From Bryum argenteum (taxonomy: Eukaryota > Streptophyta > Bryopsida > Bryales > Bryaceae): a DNA stretch of 64,000 nt. Position numbers and translations under genes: made by a program. Positions within the stretch are counted from its first letter, which is position 1. The number at the start of each line of letters is the position of its first letter. Shown here in pieces: positions 1-9,821 of the stretch. A model generated the notes under the pieces. That model searched no databases. It had not been told where the DNA came from and saw only the letters and a program-made list of their open reading frames with translations. The stretch lies in the NCBI GenBank assembly GCA_037043015.1, contig CM073322.1:32049864-32113863 (forward strand), given 5' to 3'.

Positions 1-345
1 CGCTACGTGGTTGAAGAGACCACCCCTCGTGGAGTTCCCCCGTCGGCGGACCTACATTGCAGAGAACACACACACACACACGCCGCGGCCGTGGAGTCAC
101 ACGCAGAAGAGAACCCCGCAAGGCACTATAACCCTGGGACTCGGGCCGACAGAGTACTACCCCAAGCTCACCGGATTGACTTACCCGGCCTAATCACTGA
201 GTGATTACAGCCTCTAGTCAACGACCTACCCGGACCCGAGGCTAACTGTGATTGAAACCTCGAGCCCCGGTTCTTACCCATCTGCTGACTCATACAGCCC
301 CGTTCCTCACACCTCGGACACCTCCATCACATACCCCGGCTAACA
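1..345 (+). repeat. 5' LTR, right part only
   Basis: Bases 1-345 match 9107-9451 without a mismatch or indel, including a (CA)7 run. It ends in CCCCGGCTAACA; the full LTR, judged from the 3' copy, is 778 bp, so the missing left part is about 433 bp. Confidence 0.95.
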
Positions 346-363
346 TTTTGGCGACCATGCTGG
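346..363 (+). other. Probable tRNA primer-binding site
   Basis: Directly after the LTR end comes TTTTGGCGACCATGCTGG. The TGG start just past the LTR and the position are typical of a minus-strand primer site, and the form resembles the TTGGCGCC... sites of Tat/Athila elements. I did not assign the tRNA. A run of more than 20 A residues follows at about 384-407 in the leader. Confidence 0.6.
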
Positions 364-461
364 GGATGGAGTGCTGAGGTAGAAAAAAAAAAAAAAAAAA
401 AAAAAAAGGAAAAAGAGAGAGAAGAAGAGATCTCCGGCTACGAGCCTGTGGGGAGGAAAAG

Positions 462-1367
462 ATGCCCCCAAGAAGAAATGCCACGGAAAGAGCTGTGGAA
501 AATGTAGTTGCAGATATGGAAGAGATCGTGCAACAAGAAGACGAGACCAGAGAGCTGCTGCAATGGATGAAGCAACAGATGACGGATCTAGCTGCTCAAA
601 ACGAGGCCACGAATGCCAAACTAGAATTGCTCAGCCTTAAGTACCAGGACATCCAAGGCAATGTAGCCCCCGAGGTTATAGCTTCCACGCCCAGGAGTGT
701 GGAAGAACCAGCCGAAGCAGCAAGGTCTGCAACCATACCCAGGGGGAACAATGCCGCGGCCAGTGCAAGCACGTCGGGAATGCCCCCACCGGCACCAGTA
801 GCGTTATCCGCAAGGATACTTCCTGTGTCACACAACCCCGGAAGCCTTGACACCCAGGCCAAGTTACCCAAGATACCTTACCCCGTGTTTGACGAGTCTG
901 GGGACCCGGACTGGCACATCCGGAGGTTTAAGGTGATAGCCCGTACGAACGGCATTTTTCATGCCACGGATTTACAAAACATTTTTGGTACCACGCTCCA
1001 AGGGAATCATATTAACTGGTACATTGACTTCGAAACCGAACACAACAATGCCAGTTGGGAAGATATGGAGCGTAGTTTTTTGCATAAGTTCAGAAAACTC
1101 AAAACAAGTTCGGAAGTCCTCCGAGCGTTGGGATCGATTACACAATCCACGAATGAGCCGGTGGATAAGTTTTATGATAGATTTAAACAGTTGGCCGACA
1201 AACTTAGCCAATGGCCCGAGGAGGAATATATGTGTGAATGGTTCAAAAAAGGCTTACTTCCATGGATCCAGCAGGGTATTGTTATCCGTGGAGTCAAAAC
1301 ACTACCAGACATCCTCTCCGCGGCAAATGACATCAGCCGGGAACTTATGGCGCTGAAACAAACGTAG
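462..1367 (+). CDS. gag: Retrotransposon Gag (capsid part)
   Basis: 301 codons. The C-terminal half has the retrotransposon gag pattern: a region with ...DPDWHIRRFKVIARTNGI..., then WEDMERSFLHKF, then a TNEPVDKFYDRFKQLADKL stretch, which in this family builds the capsid shell. The N-terminal third is acidic and probably coiled coil (residues 10-55). The zinc knuckles that normally end Gag are not in this ORF: they lie just after its TAG stop, in the same frame, at the start of the pol ORF. So the stop at 1365-1367 separates capsid from nucleocapsid plus Pol. It is either a nonsense mutation or a recoded stop. The ATG at 462 is the first in a purine-rich leader and starts the open frame. Confidence 0.9.
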   Translation: MPPRRNATERAVENVVADMEEIVQQEDETRELLQWMKQQMTDLAAQNEATNAKLELLSLKYQDIQGNVAPEVIASTPRSVEEPAEAARSATIPRGNNAAASASTSGMPPPAPVALSARILPVSHNPGSLDTQAKLPKIPYPVFDESGDPDWHIRRFKVIARTNGIFHATDLQNIFGTTLQGNHINWYIDFETEHNNASWEDMERSFLHKFRKLKTSSEVLRALGSITQSTNEPVDKFYDRFKQLADKLSQWPEEEYMCEWFKKGLLPWIQQGIVIRGVKTLPDILSAANDISRELMALKQT

Positions 1368-1409
1368 ACACCCATACTACCCTTACCCTCGGCACGACAA
1401 GATGCTCGG

Positions 1410-4400
1410 ATGGCACCTTCGTTATGTGAGACATGCGGAAAGACACACCACGGGAGATGTTGGTACTCTGCCAATGCCACCCCGCCCCAGGATCACAGGC
1501 GACCTAGGAACACCACGGCCTCGGTATACCCCGAGGAGATTAACGTGGATGCATTCCAACCTGGGCGTTCTGACGCGTGCTGGGAATGCGGAGGTTTGGA
1601 CCATCGGCGAAGCCAGTGTCCCATATTCAAGCAGAAGTGGACCCAAGGTCGAAACAATGGCTCCCCGGGGCATCCAAACACTAATCCCACGGCCCATAGG
1701 AGAGGAGGGGTAACATTGACTGAAGTCCACGGGCCAGAAACAAATGTGTCCATGATTTCAGCCGCCGCGGTGACTACCCGGTCAAAAGCAATTCCCTCCA
1801 ACCACGTGATAGAGCACCGGAAGCCATTTCCGGAACATCACTGGGAACGACTACATAACATGAGGACGAATCTCCAGAAGGACTTGGAAACCGCACCTAC
1901 AGATCAAAGGTGTGCCACGGACCCCACCCTGCAGCAAATTCTAGACACTACCAACGTCACCATCACCCTGGCAAAGCTAGTACAAATCAGCCCTGAGTTA
2001 CAACAATACCTACAAAGGGCTGTGATAGCGGAAACCAAACCCGACCCCACGTTCGTGGAAGTCAACGCCGCCACGATAGACCCCGACGCGGCAGTAATCC
2101 ACGTGCAATTAGGAGGACAGACACTGACCAACGTCCTCGTCGATGGGGGGTCCGGCGTGAATGTAATGAGCAACCACGTTCGACAGGAACTAGGACTACC
2201 ACAACCCCGGAGTGCCCGGTTTATTTTACGCATGGCTAACGACGCCCCCGTCACACCCCTGGAAATTCTCCCCATGGTGGGGATTACGATACACGGGGTA
2301 TCACCACCAGCGACGTTCGTGATAATCGATATGCCTCAAAACAGCGGTTTTCCGGTAATCTTAGGAAGACCTTGGTTACGAGACATGCAGGCAATACATG
2401 ACTGGACCAAAAATCAGATTTACATTCAACGCCACGGGAGAACCGTGGTTATACCCGTGGACAGTTGCCTAACTCGTGCTAAGATCAGTCAGATCCGGAC
2501 CTCCACAGGGACCGATTGGCCAAAAGAATTTACAAACGAACAGGAAGCTCTAGTACTCCACGTTCACCCCAGCTTAATACCCGTGGCCGAAATTCATTTA
2601 GCTAGCTTAGTACAAGAAGAGAAACTAGATATTCCCGAACACTTCACTCAAGAGATAGCCGGGGACGTGGTGGTAAATGCTGTCCCTGCAAAGGAAGCAT
2701 TGTGTCATGAGACCATCACGGGATGGACGCACGGGGCCAAGGAAAGGGTGCAGCTGGTAAAACTCGGAACAACAGAGGAGCCCAAATACATCAAAATCAA
2801 CACAGATGCGCCCCCAGCCATCAAGCAAGCGGCCATCGCCCTGTTCCACGAGTACAAAGACATATTCGCCTGGAACCACGAGGACCTGAAGGGTATTCCC
2901 AATGCCCTGGCCAAACATACCATTGACCTCGTCCCCGGAGCAACCCCACTGCAGCAAAGGCGATACAGAATGAACCCAAACTACGCCGCTCGGGTCAAAG
3001 CGGAATTGGACAAACTTCTCCACGCCAAGTTCATTTCCCCCGTGGATGCAGCACCTTGGCTCTCTCCCATGGTTATTATTCCCAAGAAAAACGGCACGTT
3101 GCGTATCTGCGTGGATTTCCGAAAACTCAACGCAGCAACAAAAAAGGATCACTATCCATTACCGTACATGGAGGAGATCATCGATGAGGTTGCCGGACAT
3201 GAGATGTACTCGTTCCTCGATTGCTTCTCGGGATATTACCAAGTAGCCATGGCCGAGCAGGATAAAGGAAAGACAGCTTTTTCCACGGAATGGGGACCTT
3301 ATCAATTCGAGCGAATGCCATTTGGGGCCAAAAACGCACCCATGACATTCCAACGCGTCATGGAATTAATTTTCAGACCGTACCTCAAACAATTCTTCAG
3401 AATTTACCTGGACGATGGAACCGTCTACGGCAAAATGAAGGACCACGTCTCACACCTCAGGCAAATTTTCCACGCCTGCAGAACCAACGGGGTGAGTCTC
3501 AACGCTGACAAATGCATGTTCCTGTACTTCGCCGGGGTCATCTTGGGGTACATTGTTTGCAAGCACGGCAAACTTCCCGACCCCGAGAAAATCAAGGATA
3601 TCTTGGACATGACACCACCACTGAATCAAAAGGGTGTACAACGGCTCCTGGGCTTAGCACAGTTCAACCGAATCTACATCGAAAAATTGGCACACATCAC
3701 CGCCCCGATCACCGCACTGAACCATGCCAAGTATACGTACCCCCGGGACTGGACGCCGGAGGCCCAAGCAGCCCTGGAGAAGATAAAAAATGCCTATTCA
3801 AACGCACCTATTCTCATTGCTCCAGACTGGTCTAAGCCGTTCCACATCCACACAGATACATCCAACATTGCCGTGAGGGCGATGTTAGCACAGAACATAA
3901 ATGGCAAGCACGATCAACCCGTGGCATACGCTAGCCGACTACTCAACCAAGCCGAGCGAAATTACTCCACCACAGAACGTGAGGCCCTAGCAATGATTTA
4001 CGCTGTTAAAAAATTTAGACATTACCTCTTCGGGAAGAAATTTAGTTTCATGGTCGATCACCACAGCTTGTCCTACCTCGTTAATCAAACCTTGGTCACG
4101 GGGAGGGTAGCCCGGTGGATCATGATACTACTCGAATACGACTTCGAAGTGGTATACGTCCCTGGGAAGAGGCACATCATGGCCGACTACCTGTCCAGGG
4201 ATACCAACACTGCCGCGGAAGGAATCGATGATTCTTTCAACGAGGCATATGTGCAGGCTACCCAAATAGCCACGGACCCCGAGGAACACAAGGCAGATTG
4301 GAGGGCCGATATCATCCGATACCTCACCACGGGCCACACCCCCGTGGGCATAACAGGGACCCGCAAGATTAGCTTCGTGCAAACAACACTGCCCTACACC

Positions 4401-5264
4401 ATGGTCCAAGCAAGGTTGTACAAACGAGGACCGGATCAGGAAATCCGGTTGTGCGTACCCGCTAACCAGCAGCAGCAGATTATAGCGCACCTCCACGATG
4501 GACCCGCGGGAGGCCACCAGGGCCCCAACACCACGGTAAAAAAGATCCTCTCCGCGAAGTACTGGTGGCCGACGTTGCACAAGGACGTCATTGCCTATGT
4601 CAAGAACTGCCACGCCTGCCAAATATCCACGACAAACTTTCAGCACCAAGGTCGAGTACCCATGAAGGCCATACCACCATTGGGACCATTTCAACGGTGG
4701 GGATTAGACTTCGTGGGTCCGATAAAACCAGCCACACGCCAAGGGTACAAGTATATCCTCGTGGCCACGGACTATACCACGAAATGGGTCGAGGCCAAAC
4801 CGTTGCGCACTAACACCGCAGTCGTCACGGCCTCGTTTATCTACGAAAATATAATCACGAGGTTTGGATGCCCCCTGGAAATAGTATCAGATCAGGGTAC
4901 CCATTTTGTGAACACCGTCATCCAAGACCTCCTCGACAACCATGTTATCAAGCATCGAACCAGCACTGTCTATTATCCCCAGGGAAATGGACAAGCCGAA
5001 TCAACGAACAAAACATTGATCAATATGCTGAAGAGATTCATCCATGCTAACCAAACAGATTGGGATGATTGCCTACCAGCTGCACTCTGGGCGTACCGTG
5101 TAGCCATCAAAACCGCCACAAACGCTAGCCCGTTTGAAATGGTTTATGGCACCCAACCTTTATTACCCACGGAACATTGTACCGACATTCCAAACATTAC
5201 AGCCAAGGGATTACACCCCTCACAGGGTGCTCGCAGCCCGCATCGGAGATCTTCACCACCTTGA
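1410..5264 (+). CDS. pol: Retrotransposon nucleocapsid-Pol polyprotein, 3' frame broken
   Basis: 1284 codons in the same frame as gag, separated only by the TAG at 1365; the first ATG is at 1410 but the frame is open from 1368. Domains in order: two zinc-knuckle motifs ([13 protein letters not shown], irregular; [16 protein letters not shown]2CX4HX4C); aspartic protease with [11 protein letters not shown]; reverse transcriptase with [12 protein letters not shown] (YLDD active site, about residues 665-680); RNase H beginning [13 protein letters not shown]; integrase with the HHCC zinc domain ([11 protein letters not shown]...CHACQ) and the D,D-35-E core ([27 protein letters not shown]). The product would reverse-transcribe and insert the element. 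The frame changes near 5200-5210, next to a GGG run, just upstream of the integrase C-terminal domain, so this ORF ends prematurely at 5264. Confidence 0.93.
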   Translation: MAPSLCETCGKTHHGRCWYSANATPPQDHRRPRNTTASVYPEEINVDAFQPGRSDACWECGGLDHRRSQCPIFKQKWTQGRNNGSPGHPNTNPTAHRRGGVTLTEVHGPETNVSMISAAAVTTRSKAIPSNHVIEHRKPFPEHHWERLHNMRTNLQKDLETAPTDQRCATDPTLQQILDTTNVTITLAKLVQISPELQQYLQRAVIAETKPDPTFVEVNAATIDPDAAVIHVQLGGQTLTNVLVDGGSGVNVMSNHVRQELGLPQPRSARFILRMANDAPVTPLEILPMVGITIHGVSPPATFVIIDMPQNSGFPVILGRPWLRDMQAIHDWTKNQIYIQRHGRTVVIPVDSCLTRAKISQIRTSTGTDWPKEFTNEQEALVLHVHPSLIPVAEIHLASLVQEEKLDIPEHFTQEIAGDVVVNAVPAKEALCHETITGWTHGAKERVQLVKLGTTEEPKYIKINTDAPPAIKQAAIALFHEYKDIFAWNHEDLKGIPNALAKHTIDLVPGATPLQQRRYRMNPNYAARVKAELDKLLHAKFISPVDAAPWLSPMVIIPKKNGTLRICVDFRKLNAATKKDHYPLPYMEEIIDEVAGHEMYSFLDCFSGYYQVAMAEQDKGKTAFSTEWGPYQFERMPFGAKNAPMTFQRVMELIFRPYLKQFFRIYLDDGTVYGKMKDHVSHLRQIFHACRTNGVSLNADKCMFLYFAGVILGYIVCKHGKLPDPEKIKDILDMTPPLNQKGVQRLLGLAQFNRIYIEKLAHITAPITALNHAKYTYPRDWTPEAQAALEKIKNAYSNAPILIAPDWSKPFHIHTDTSNIAVRAMLAQNINGKHDQPVAYASRLLNQAERNYSTTEREALAMIYAVKKFRHYLFGKKFSFMVDHHSLSYLVNQTLVTGRVARWIMILLEYDFEVVYVPGKRHIMADYLSRDTNTAAEGIDDSFNEAYVQATQIATDPEEHKADWRADIIRYLTTGHTPVGITGTRKISFVQTTLPYTMVQARLYKRGPDQEIRLCVPANQQQQIIAHLHDGPAGGHQGPNTTVKKILSAKYWWPTLHKDVIAYVKNCHACQISTTNFQHQGRVPMKAIPPLGPFQRWGLDFVGPIKPATRQGYKYILVATDYTTKWVEAKPLRTNTAVVTASFIYENIITRFGCPLEIVSDQGTHFVNTVIQDLLDNHVIKHRTSTVYYPQGNGQAESTNKTLINMLKRFIHANQTDWDDCLPAALWAYRVAIKTATNASPFEMVYGTQPLLPTEHCTDIPNITAKGLHPSQGARSPHRRSSPP

Positions 5265-5757
5265 GGAACTTCGAGCATTGGCAACATCGCACATCCTACA
5301 CAAGCAAACCTTGGCCACCCGGCACTTCCAAGGCACACAGCCCCCACGATTGTTTCAGAAAGGTGACCAAGTACTCTGGTGCCCACGCGATCCTAAACTC
5401 AAAAGATCTAAATTTGAGTCTATATGGCACGGCCCCTACACAGTACAATTAGCACTGCCTAACAATATCGTCCTCCTTGTCAACAACACAAATTATGACC
5501 CCCACGCTACGATAGTCAACGCTGCAAAACTAAAACGATACCATACTATAACACCACAACTCACGACAGCCCTTAGTTTACAAGACATACACACAACATT
5601 GGCAGCCGAGGCACGTGACGGGGACGAACACACCGGGATCCAGCAAACGCAAGAACGCCCTCCACAGACACCATGGACACACAATCCGAGGGAACGAATT
5701 ACCGCGGCATCAGGGGATACCAGGCAGGAACCCGGGGGGACGAACACGAGCAAATAA
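5206..5757 (+). pseudogene. Integrase C-terminal domain in the +1 frame
   Basis: From about 5206 the coding signal moves to the next frame. It begins with a basic stretch ending [11 protein letters not shown], then has FQKGDQVLWC and WHGPYTVQLAL, the usual beta-rich C-terminal domain of gypsy integrases that binds DNA, followed by a low-complexity tail to 5757. No chromodomain is seen. The shift relative to pol equals one extra base near a GGG run. Whether this is a mutation, a sequencing indel or programmed frameshifting cannot be told from one copy. Confidence 0.75.
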
Positions 5758-6021
5758 ACACAGACACCAAAAAACAGGAGCTTAGGGAAGCCTCGGCAGG
5801 AAACCACGTGGACAATCCATGGACCCTAGCCGCACAAGGAGCCTCCCCCGCCTCGGCCATGATAATGCCCATACCATGCGCATACATCAGCCACATCCAT
5901 GTTACCCATGGCAAAAACCCAAGGGGTCACAGTCTCGGGGAGTGGCCAATCAATGCCATAATTACCCCCCTGGATCCGCCCGAGGCATCATCACCAAATT
6001 CGACCCCCGAGGCATCATCAC

Positions 6022-6238
6022 TCTATCTTTTAAAAGGAGCCGCCGCCACGGCCAACTCCATCATTCCCACTCCCCTCTCCCAGCAGTCAGTGAGAGCTTA
6101 CATACCGTGGGGATTCCCGGGGCTCGACCTCATTCTCTCACCCCCTTCGTCGCAGCTCAAGTTTTTTTGCTTCTCGGCGATCCCACACACCTCGCCCATT
6201 TGTACCTCTGTTTTTTCCGGTGTCCAAACCCCGTTGCA
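6022..6238 (+). promoter_or_regulatory. Possible internal promoter or splice acceptor for the accessory ORF
   Basis: Upstream of the accessory ATG at 6252 there is a TATA-like CTATCTTTTAAAAGG at about 6022-6036 and a pyrimidine-rich stretch ending in CCCCGTTGCAG at 6238, which looks like a splice acceptor. Downstream ORFs of gypsy elements are commonly expressed from spliced or subgenomic RNA, so either would make sense. This is inference from short motifs only. Confidence 0.3.
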
Positions 6239-6251
6239 GGTCGCAGCAGCT

Positions 6252-6929
6252 ATGGCGCGCGGTGCTCCCCGGGATCGCAAACCCTTGTACATCCCCAGGC
6301 AGATTGCGGAGTGGAAGAAGTACCCGGACATGGAGTGGCTCACACAGGCGGGGTTGTTGCGCTACGCCAATCACCTCCGCGAGAACATTGACCTCAGTCG
6401 CTGCCGCGCGTTCATTACCTCGATGCGGGAAAGGCAGTTGGAGGATCCCAGCAACAGGGACGTGGCCGGGGTCGTGGAAGGGGTCCTCGTACAATACTCC
6501 CCGAGGTACCTTTACCAATTTTTTGGATGGGACGGCACAGGGGTGACAAGCTGGTCGCAGCACAACAGCAGTCTGCCGCAACCGGACACCACGGTTTACA
6601 CCCACGGGTACCCGGCGCAGGGGGATCGCAAGTTCGATGTCTATGAGATTACACGCAACAACCCCAACATGCCCGACCCATGGTTTGGCAGGATCCGGGG
6701 TATACTCAGTCAAGTATTCTTTAGAAACGATTGCAACACAGTACACCCGAACCAACTCGCACTGTGTGTCATGGCGGGCCGGGGAGAGAAGATCAACTGG
6801 GGCAAGCTCGTGGATGGCAACGCGGTGAGCCAGATCCAGGGGCACGTACACAGCGATGCATACGAAAGCCCCCATAGCCCCGTTTCTCACACAATTCATC
6901 GGCCACTTTTTAGACTATCACAGGGCTAA
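6252..6929 (+). CDS. Accessory ORF, N-terminal part (putative plant transposon protein domain)
   Basis: I place the start at ATG 6252 (MARGAPRDRKPLYIPRQ), because the open sequence upstream to 5673 is low-complexity and non-conserved in look. Features: a YANHLRENIDLSRC...FITSMRERQLED region, then YSPRYLYQFFGW and, near the end, NQLALCVMAGRGEKINWGKL. This pattern resembles the 'putative plant transposon protein' domain found in extra ORFs of plant Tat/Athila-like elements and in many plant genomes; its biochemical role is unknown. Coding signal leaves this frame at about 6865-6880, near CCCCC and AAA runs, and continues one frame over, so the tail printed to 6929 is probably out of frame. Confidence 0.6.
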   Translation: MARGAPRDRKPLYIPRQIAEWKKYPDMEWLTQAGLLRYANHLRENIDLSRCRAFITSMRERQLEDPSNRDVAGVVEGVLVQYSPRYLYQFFGWDGTGVTSWSQHNSSLPQPDTTVYTHGYPAQGDRKFDVYEITRNNPNMPDPWFGRIRGILSQVFFRNDCNTVHPNQLALCVMAGRGEKINWGKLVDGNAVSQIQGHVHSDAYESPHSPVSHTIHRPLFRLSQG

Positions 6930-8571
6930 TCACCATCCGTGGACCATGGGCACCTTCTTAGAAGTACAGCAGGAGCTAGCGGAGGCCGCAAAACCAAGCA
7001 CCACGCCACCCCACAGAGGCAAGCGGCCACGCACCGAGGAGGCCGGGGCCGCTGAAGGGGGTCCCATGGAGGTGGCTAGCACCTCCACAGCCACACAGTT
7101 CGGTCCTCGCACCACGGCATTCGAAGCACAGAAGCGAACCATGGAGACCTGCATGGAAGACATCCTCAATTTTCTCCACGTCACAGAACAACAGCAGCAG
7201 ACCGCCACGGCCAAATACAGGGAATGGGAAACTCGACACAAGCGACACACCGCCCAGCTTGTGCAGACCACCCAGGCCGCGGCACACAAAACCTTGGAGG
7301 CGTATAAGCTGGAGGTCCAGCTTCGCACGGAGCAGCTGCAGGGGCAGGTAACAACCCTGCAAAATTAGCTCAACACGAGGGATTTGGAATTACAGGCCGC
7401 CACGGAACGATCCAAGTCTTTCGAGGACCAGAGTGCCCGGGATCGCGAAAGGATTGAGCGGCTTGACCGTCAAACCACCGAACTCGTGGCGCAGTGTAAA
7501 GCACTCACCGAGGAACTGGCTCTCAAGTCCACGGCCCCGACACCCAGCACCTTGGACGTGGACGGGATACAACGACAGCGCCAGGAGGTGGACAATGCCC
7601 GCGAGAATTTTGAGGCAAACAAAATGGCGTGGACGAACCATGCGGCCCGGGTGATAGCCACCGCAGCTTACCAACTGCTGCGAGCCACACCCCCCACGTT
7701 CGAAGAACCCCCGGCCTCGTTTCTCGATCAATGCACGAGCGATGCACTCATCACCCTGGATCTGGAGAGCTCCGACAACAACTGGGGCAGCCAAGGGGAG
7801 CCCTTCCTCGGGGAGGATGAGGAGGAGACACACATGCAGGACGAGCCGGAGTTGACACAACTCCGAAAACACGCAGACACAGAGGATTACGACGCGCAGG
7901 AGGAGGACACCCGCGCACAAACCGAGGACAGGGACATGGACGCCGACTCCGGGGAAGGAATGTACCAATTTTCAACGCAAATAGGGGAGGAGAGAGTAGA
8001 CATACCCGAGGGGTTTACAGACCACGAGCAAACACCGCACCAATCACCACGACCGCATGCCACGATAAGCTCTCCGCAGTACCACCTCCCCGTTCTGTCC
8101 CCTCCGGCACACTACGAGTCCCCGGTCAGACAAAACGCGGATGGCACTTACCCCTGGCCAAAGCGGGCCGAATCCCCCATGACACCCTCAAATCCTCTAC
8201 CGGTGTTTTCCCCGTTGCGCACACGGCCTTCCCCTCAGTCCTTGGCTCGACACAGGCAAGTCATCCTCCAACAGGAGGAACACGAGGGGTGGAATATCGA
8301 GGACGCGGATGAGGACGGAGATGAAGCCTCGGATTCAATGCACTTCGTATTGAAGTACTTCCACGAACACCCCGATTTAGCGGCACATTACGCAGACCCC
8401 GAGGCACAAGGGCGACAATGTCCGGCCTGTAACCGGACGTTAGGAGGCACGGTGTTTGATGTGTACACCCACGCACTCAATTTCCGTGGCAACCACGTCC
8501 TGATGCATCGAGCCGTGGCCGAGGCACTTCGTCGAATTCACAATGGGGAAGAACCCCCTCGCAGTGGTTGA
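6856..8571 (+). CDS. Accessory ORF, C-terminal part with coiled coil and CCHH-like zinc finger
   Basis: One frame holds APIAPFLTQFIGHFL (continuing the upstream domain), a basic KRPRTEE segment, and long coiled-coil helices (about 7130-7620, e.g. AYKLEVQLRTEQLQGQ). A TAG at 7366-7368 sits in the middle of the coiled coil, and the same frame stays open from 7369 to 8571. Next come an acidic low-complexity region (about 7740-8340) and a C-terminal CPACNRTLGGTVFDVYTHA...H module at about 8419-8545. That finger resembles the zf-XS finger of SGS3-family RNA-silencing proteins, though the XS domain itself is absent. The helix-rich, acidic, zinc-finger layout is unlike a viral envelope protein: I see no signal peptide or membrane span. 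Function unknown. Confidence 0.6.
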
Positions 8572-8673
8572 CAACTTCCCCGGGAGCAAGCCAGACCGAA
8601 CCGGAGGCCCGCCCCCTCGCGCCATTGAATCAGCAATTCGGGGACGAATTGCACTCTGCGAAAGAGTGCAAAA

Positions 8674-9451
8674 TGTTACCCGCCTCGGCACCGCGGGTAT
8701 CATTACCGAAGACCAGCACCCCGGGAAGACCAGGACTTAAACAGCCACGGGGCTCGAGGCCGAGGCAGTGACCAGAGGACCACGAGGATCGAGAACAGGG
8801 GCGCAGGGAGTTAAGGCCGAAGAACAGCGCAAGAATTAGGTTTTATTATAAATAGAGGAGGATTTACACAAAAGGTAGCCCTCTGTAGTGCACGAATGTC
8901 GTGATAGCCACAACGCATGCTTGCGATTTCTGTACCATTGGGCGTTCACAATTCAATGCAAACAGGACTCAGTCCATTTCCTCTACCTCTAACGTTGCGC
9001 TCACTCCTCTCCCCTCCTTCCCTATTTCTAAACTCCTGCATTCTAAGTCTTGCAATCGCCTGTGGCACCGTGGAAATCCGTGTTGGGACAGTTGTGTCTC
9101 AACACACGCTACGTGGTTGAAGAGACCACCCCTCGTGGAGTTCCCCCGTCGGCGGACCTACATTGCAGAGAACACACACACACACACGCCGCGGCCGTGG
9201 AGTCACACGCAGAAGAGAACCCCGCAAGGCACTATAACCCTGGGACTCGGGCCGACAGAGTACTACCCCAAGCTCACCGGATTGACTTACCCGGCCTAAT
9301 CACTGAGTGATTACAGCCTCTAGTCAACGACCTACCCGGACCCGAGGCTAACTGTGATTGAAACCTCGAGCCCCGGTTCTTACCCATCTGCTGACTCATA
9401 CAGCCCCGTTCCTCACACCTCGGACACCTCCATCACATACCCCGGCTAACA
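8674..9451 (+). repeat. 3' LTR, complete (778 bp)
   Basis: Bounded by TGTTA...TAACA inverted ends, with longer imperfect symmetry (TGTTACCCGCCTCGG against TGTTAGCCGGGG read from the other end). A purine-rich stretch with GAAAGAGTGCAAAA lies immediately upstream (8660-8673) and can serve as polypurine tract. Its right 345 bp equal 1-345. The sequence just outside begins GTAGT, which is the candidate target duplication to look for left of the 5' LTR. Confidence 0.9.
8847..8854 (+). promoter_or_regulatory. LTR TATA box
   Basis: TATAAATA within the 3' LTR, about 170 bp from its left edge, followed by AGAGGAGG. This is the expected RNA polymerase II promoter of the element; the equivalent in the 5' LTR is outside the window. 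Confidence 0.7.
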
Positions 9452-9682
9452 GTAGTAGAGTCCCGTCGTTTAGTAGTGCCATTGTCCTCGGTTCCCGAAA
9501 CTCCACCTCCTGCCTCACTTGTCCGTCACACTTCACATGTTGACGTTGATCAGGTTGCACGAGTGGTTAACATGCGAATTAAAAAGAATGAGGCCAAAGC
9601 TAGACGTATCGAAGCGAAAGCATTAGCTAGACTTGCACCCAGACGTTCTCCGCGACTTGCCGCAAAATCAAATTTATCTTAG
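9452..9682 (+). pseudogene. Coding fragment cut by the retrotransposon, basic C-terminus
   Basis: The frame is open from the LTR boundary to a TAG stop-free run ending at 9682. Its end is strongly basic: NMRIKKNEAKARRIEAKALA then RLAPRRSPRLAAKS, a composition typical of a nuclear-localisation or nucleic-acid-binding tail. Because it is open right up to the LTR edge, the element may have landed inside an exon. It may be a 5' exon of the ParB/methyltransferase relic that follows on the same strand, but no splice link can be proven. Confidence 0.4.
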
Positions 9683-9821
9683 TTGTATCTTCACATTATA
9701 TGATATGTTTATCATATCATACATTATAAAATGATTACGTAGTATTAATCATATCTCATTGGACTTTTGATTATTCTTATTCATTTTGTGTTGTGTTGAA
9801 CTTGGTTTTCTGGACTGTCAG

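Larger units (their letters stand above)
1..9451 (+). mobile_element. Ty3/gypsy LTR retrotransposon, 5' end cut by window
   Basis: Order seen: LTR - primer site - gag - pol (zinc knuckle, protease, reverse transcriptase, RNase H, integrase) - extra ORF region - LTR. Protease-RT-RNaseH-integrase order makes it Ty3/gypsy. No chromodomain is visible after the integrase, and about 2.9 kb of extra coding sequence lies between pol and the 3' LTR, as in Tat/Athila-type (non-chromovirus) elements; that lineage placement is inference. The two LTRs are identical over all 345 comparable bases, so insertion looks recent. Nevertheless gag/pol is split by an in-frame TAG, pol has a frame change near 5205, and the accessory region has a frame change near 6870 and a TAG at 7366. 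The element is clearly more GC-rich than the DNA to its right. The target-site duplication cannot be tested because the left flank is outside the window. Confidence 0.95.

Noticed and set aside
384..407. Poly(A) run suggesting a processed retrocopy tail
   Set aside because: It lies in the leader between LTR and gag of a complete LTR element, so it is leader sequence and not a 3' tail.
2625..3152. 175-codon minus-strand ORF across the reverse transcriptase
   Set aside because: Antisense shadow of pol, which has clear domain motifs on the plus strand.
5673..6251. N-terminal extension of the accessory ORF
   Set aside because: Open but low-complexity, with TATA-like and acceptor-like motifs; the domain-like sequence starts after ATG 6252.
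6138..6899. 253-codon minus-strand ORF in the retrotransposon
   Set aside because: Shadow of the accessory ORF, whose plus-strand reading resembles a known transposon domain.
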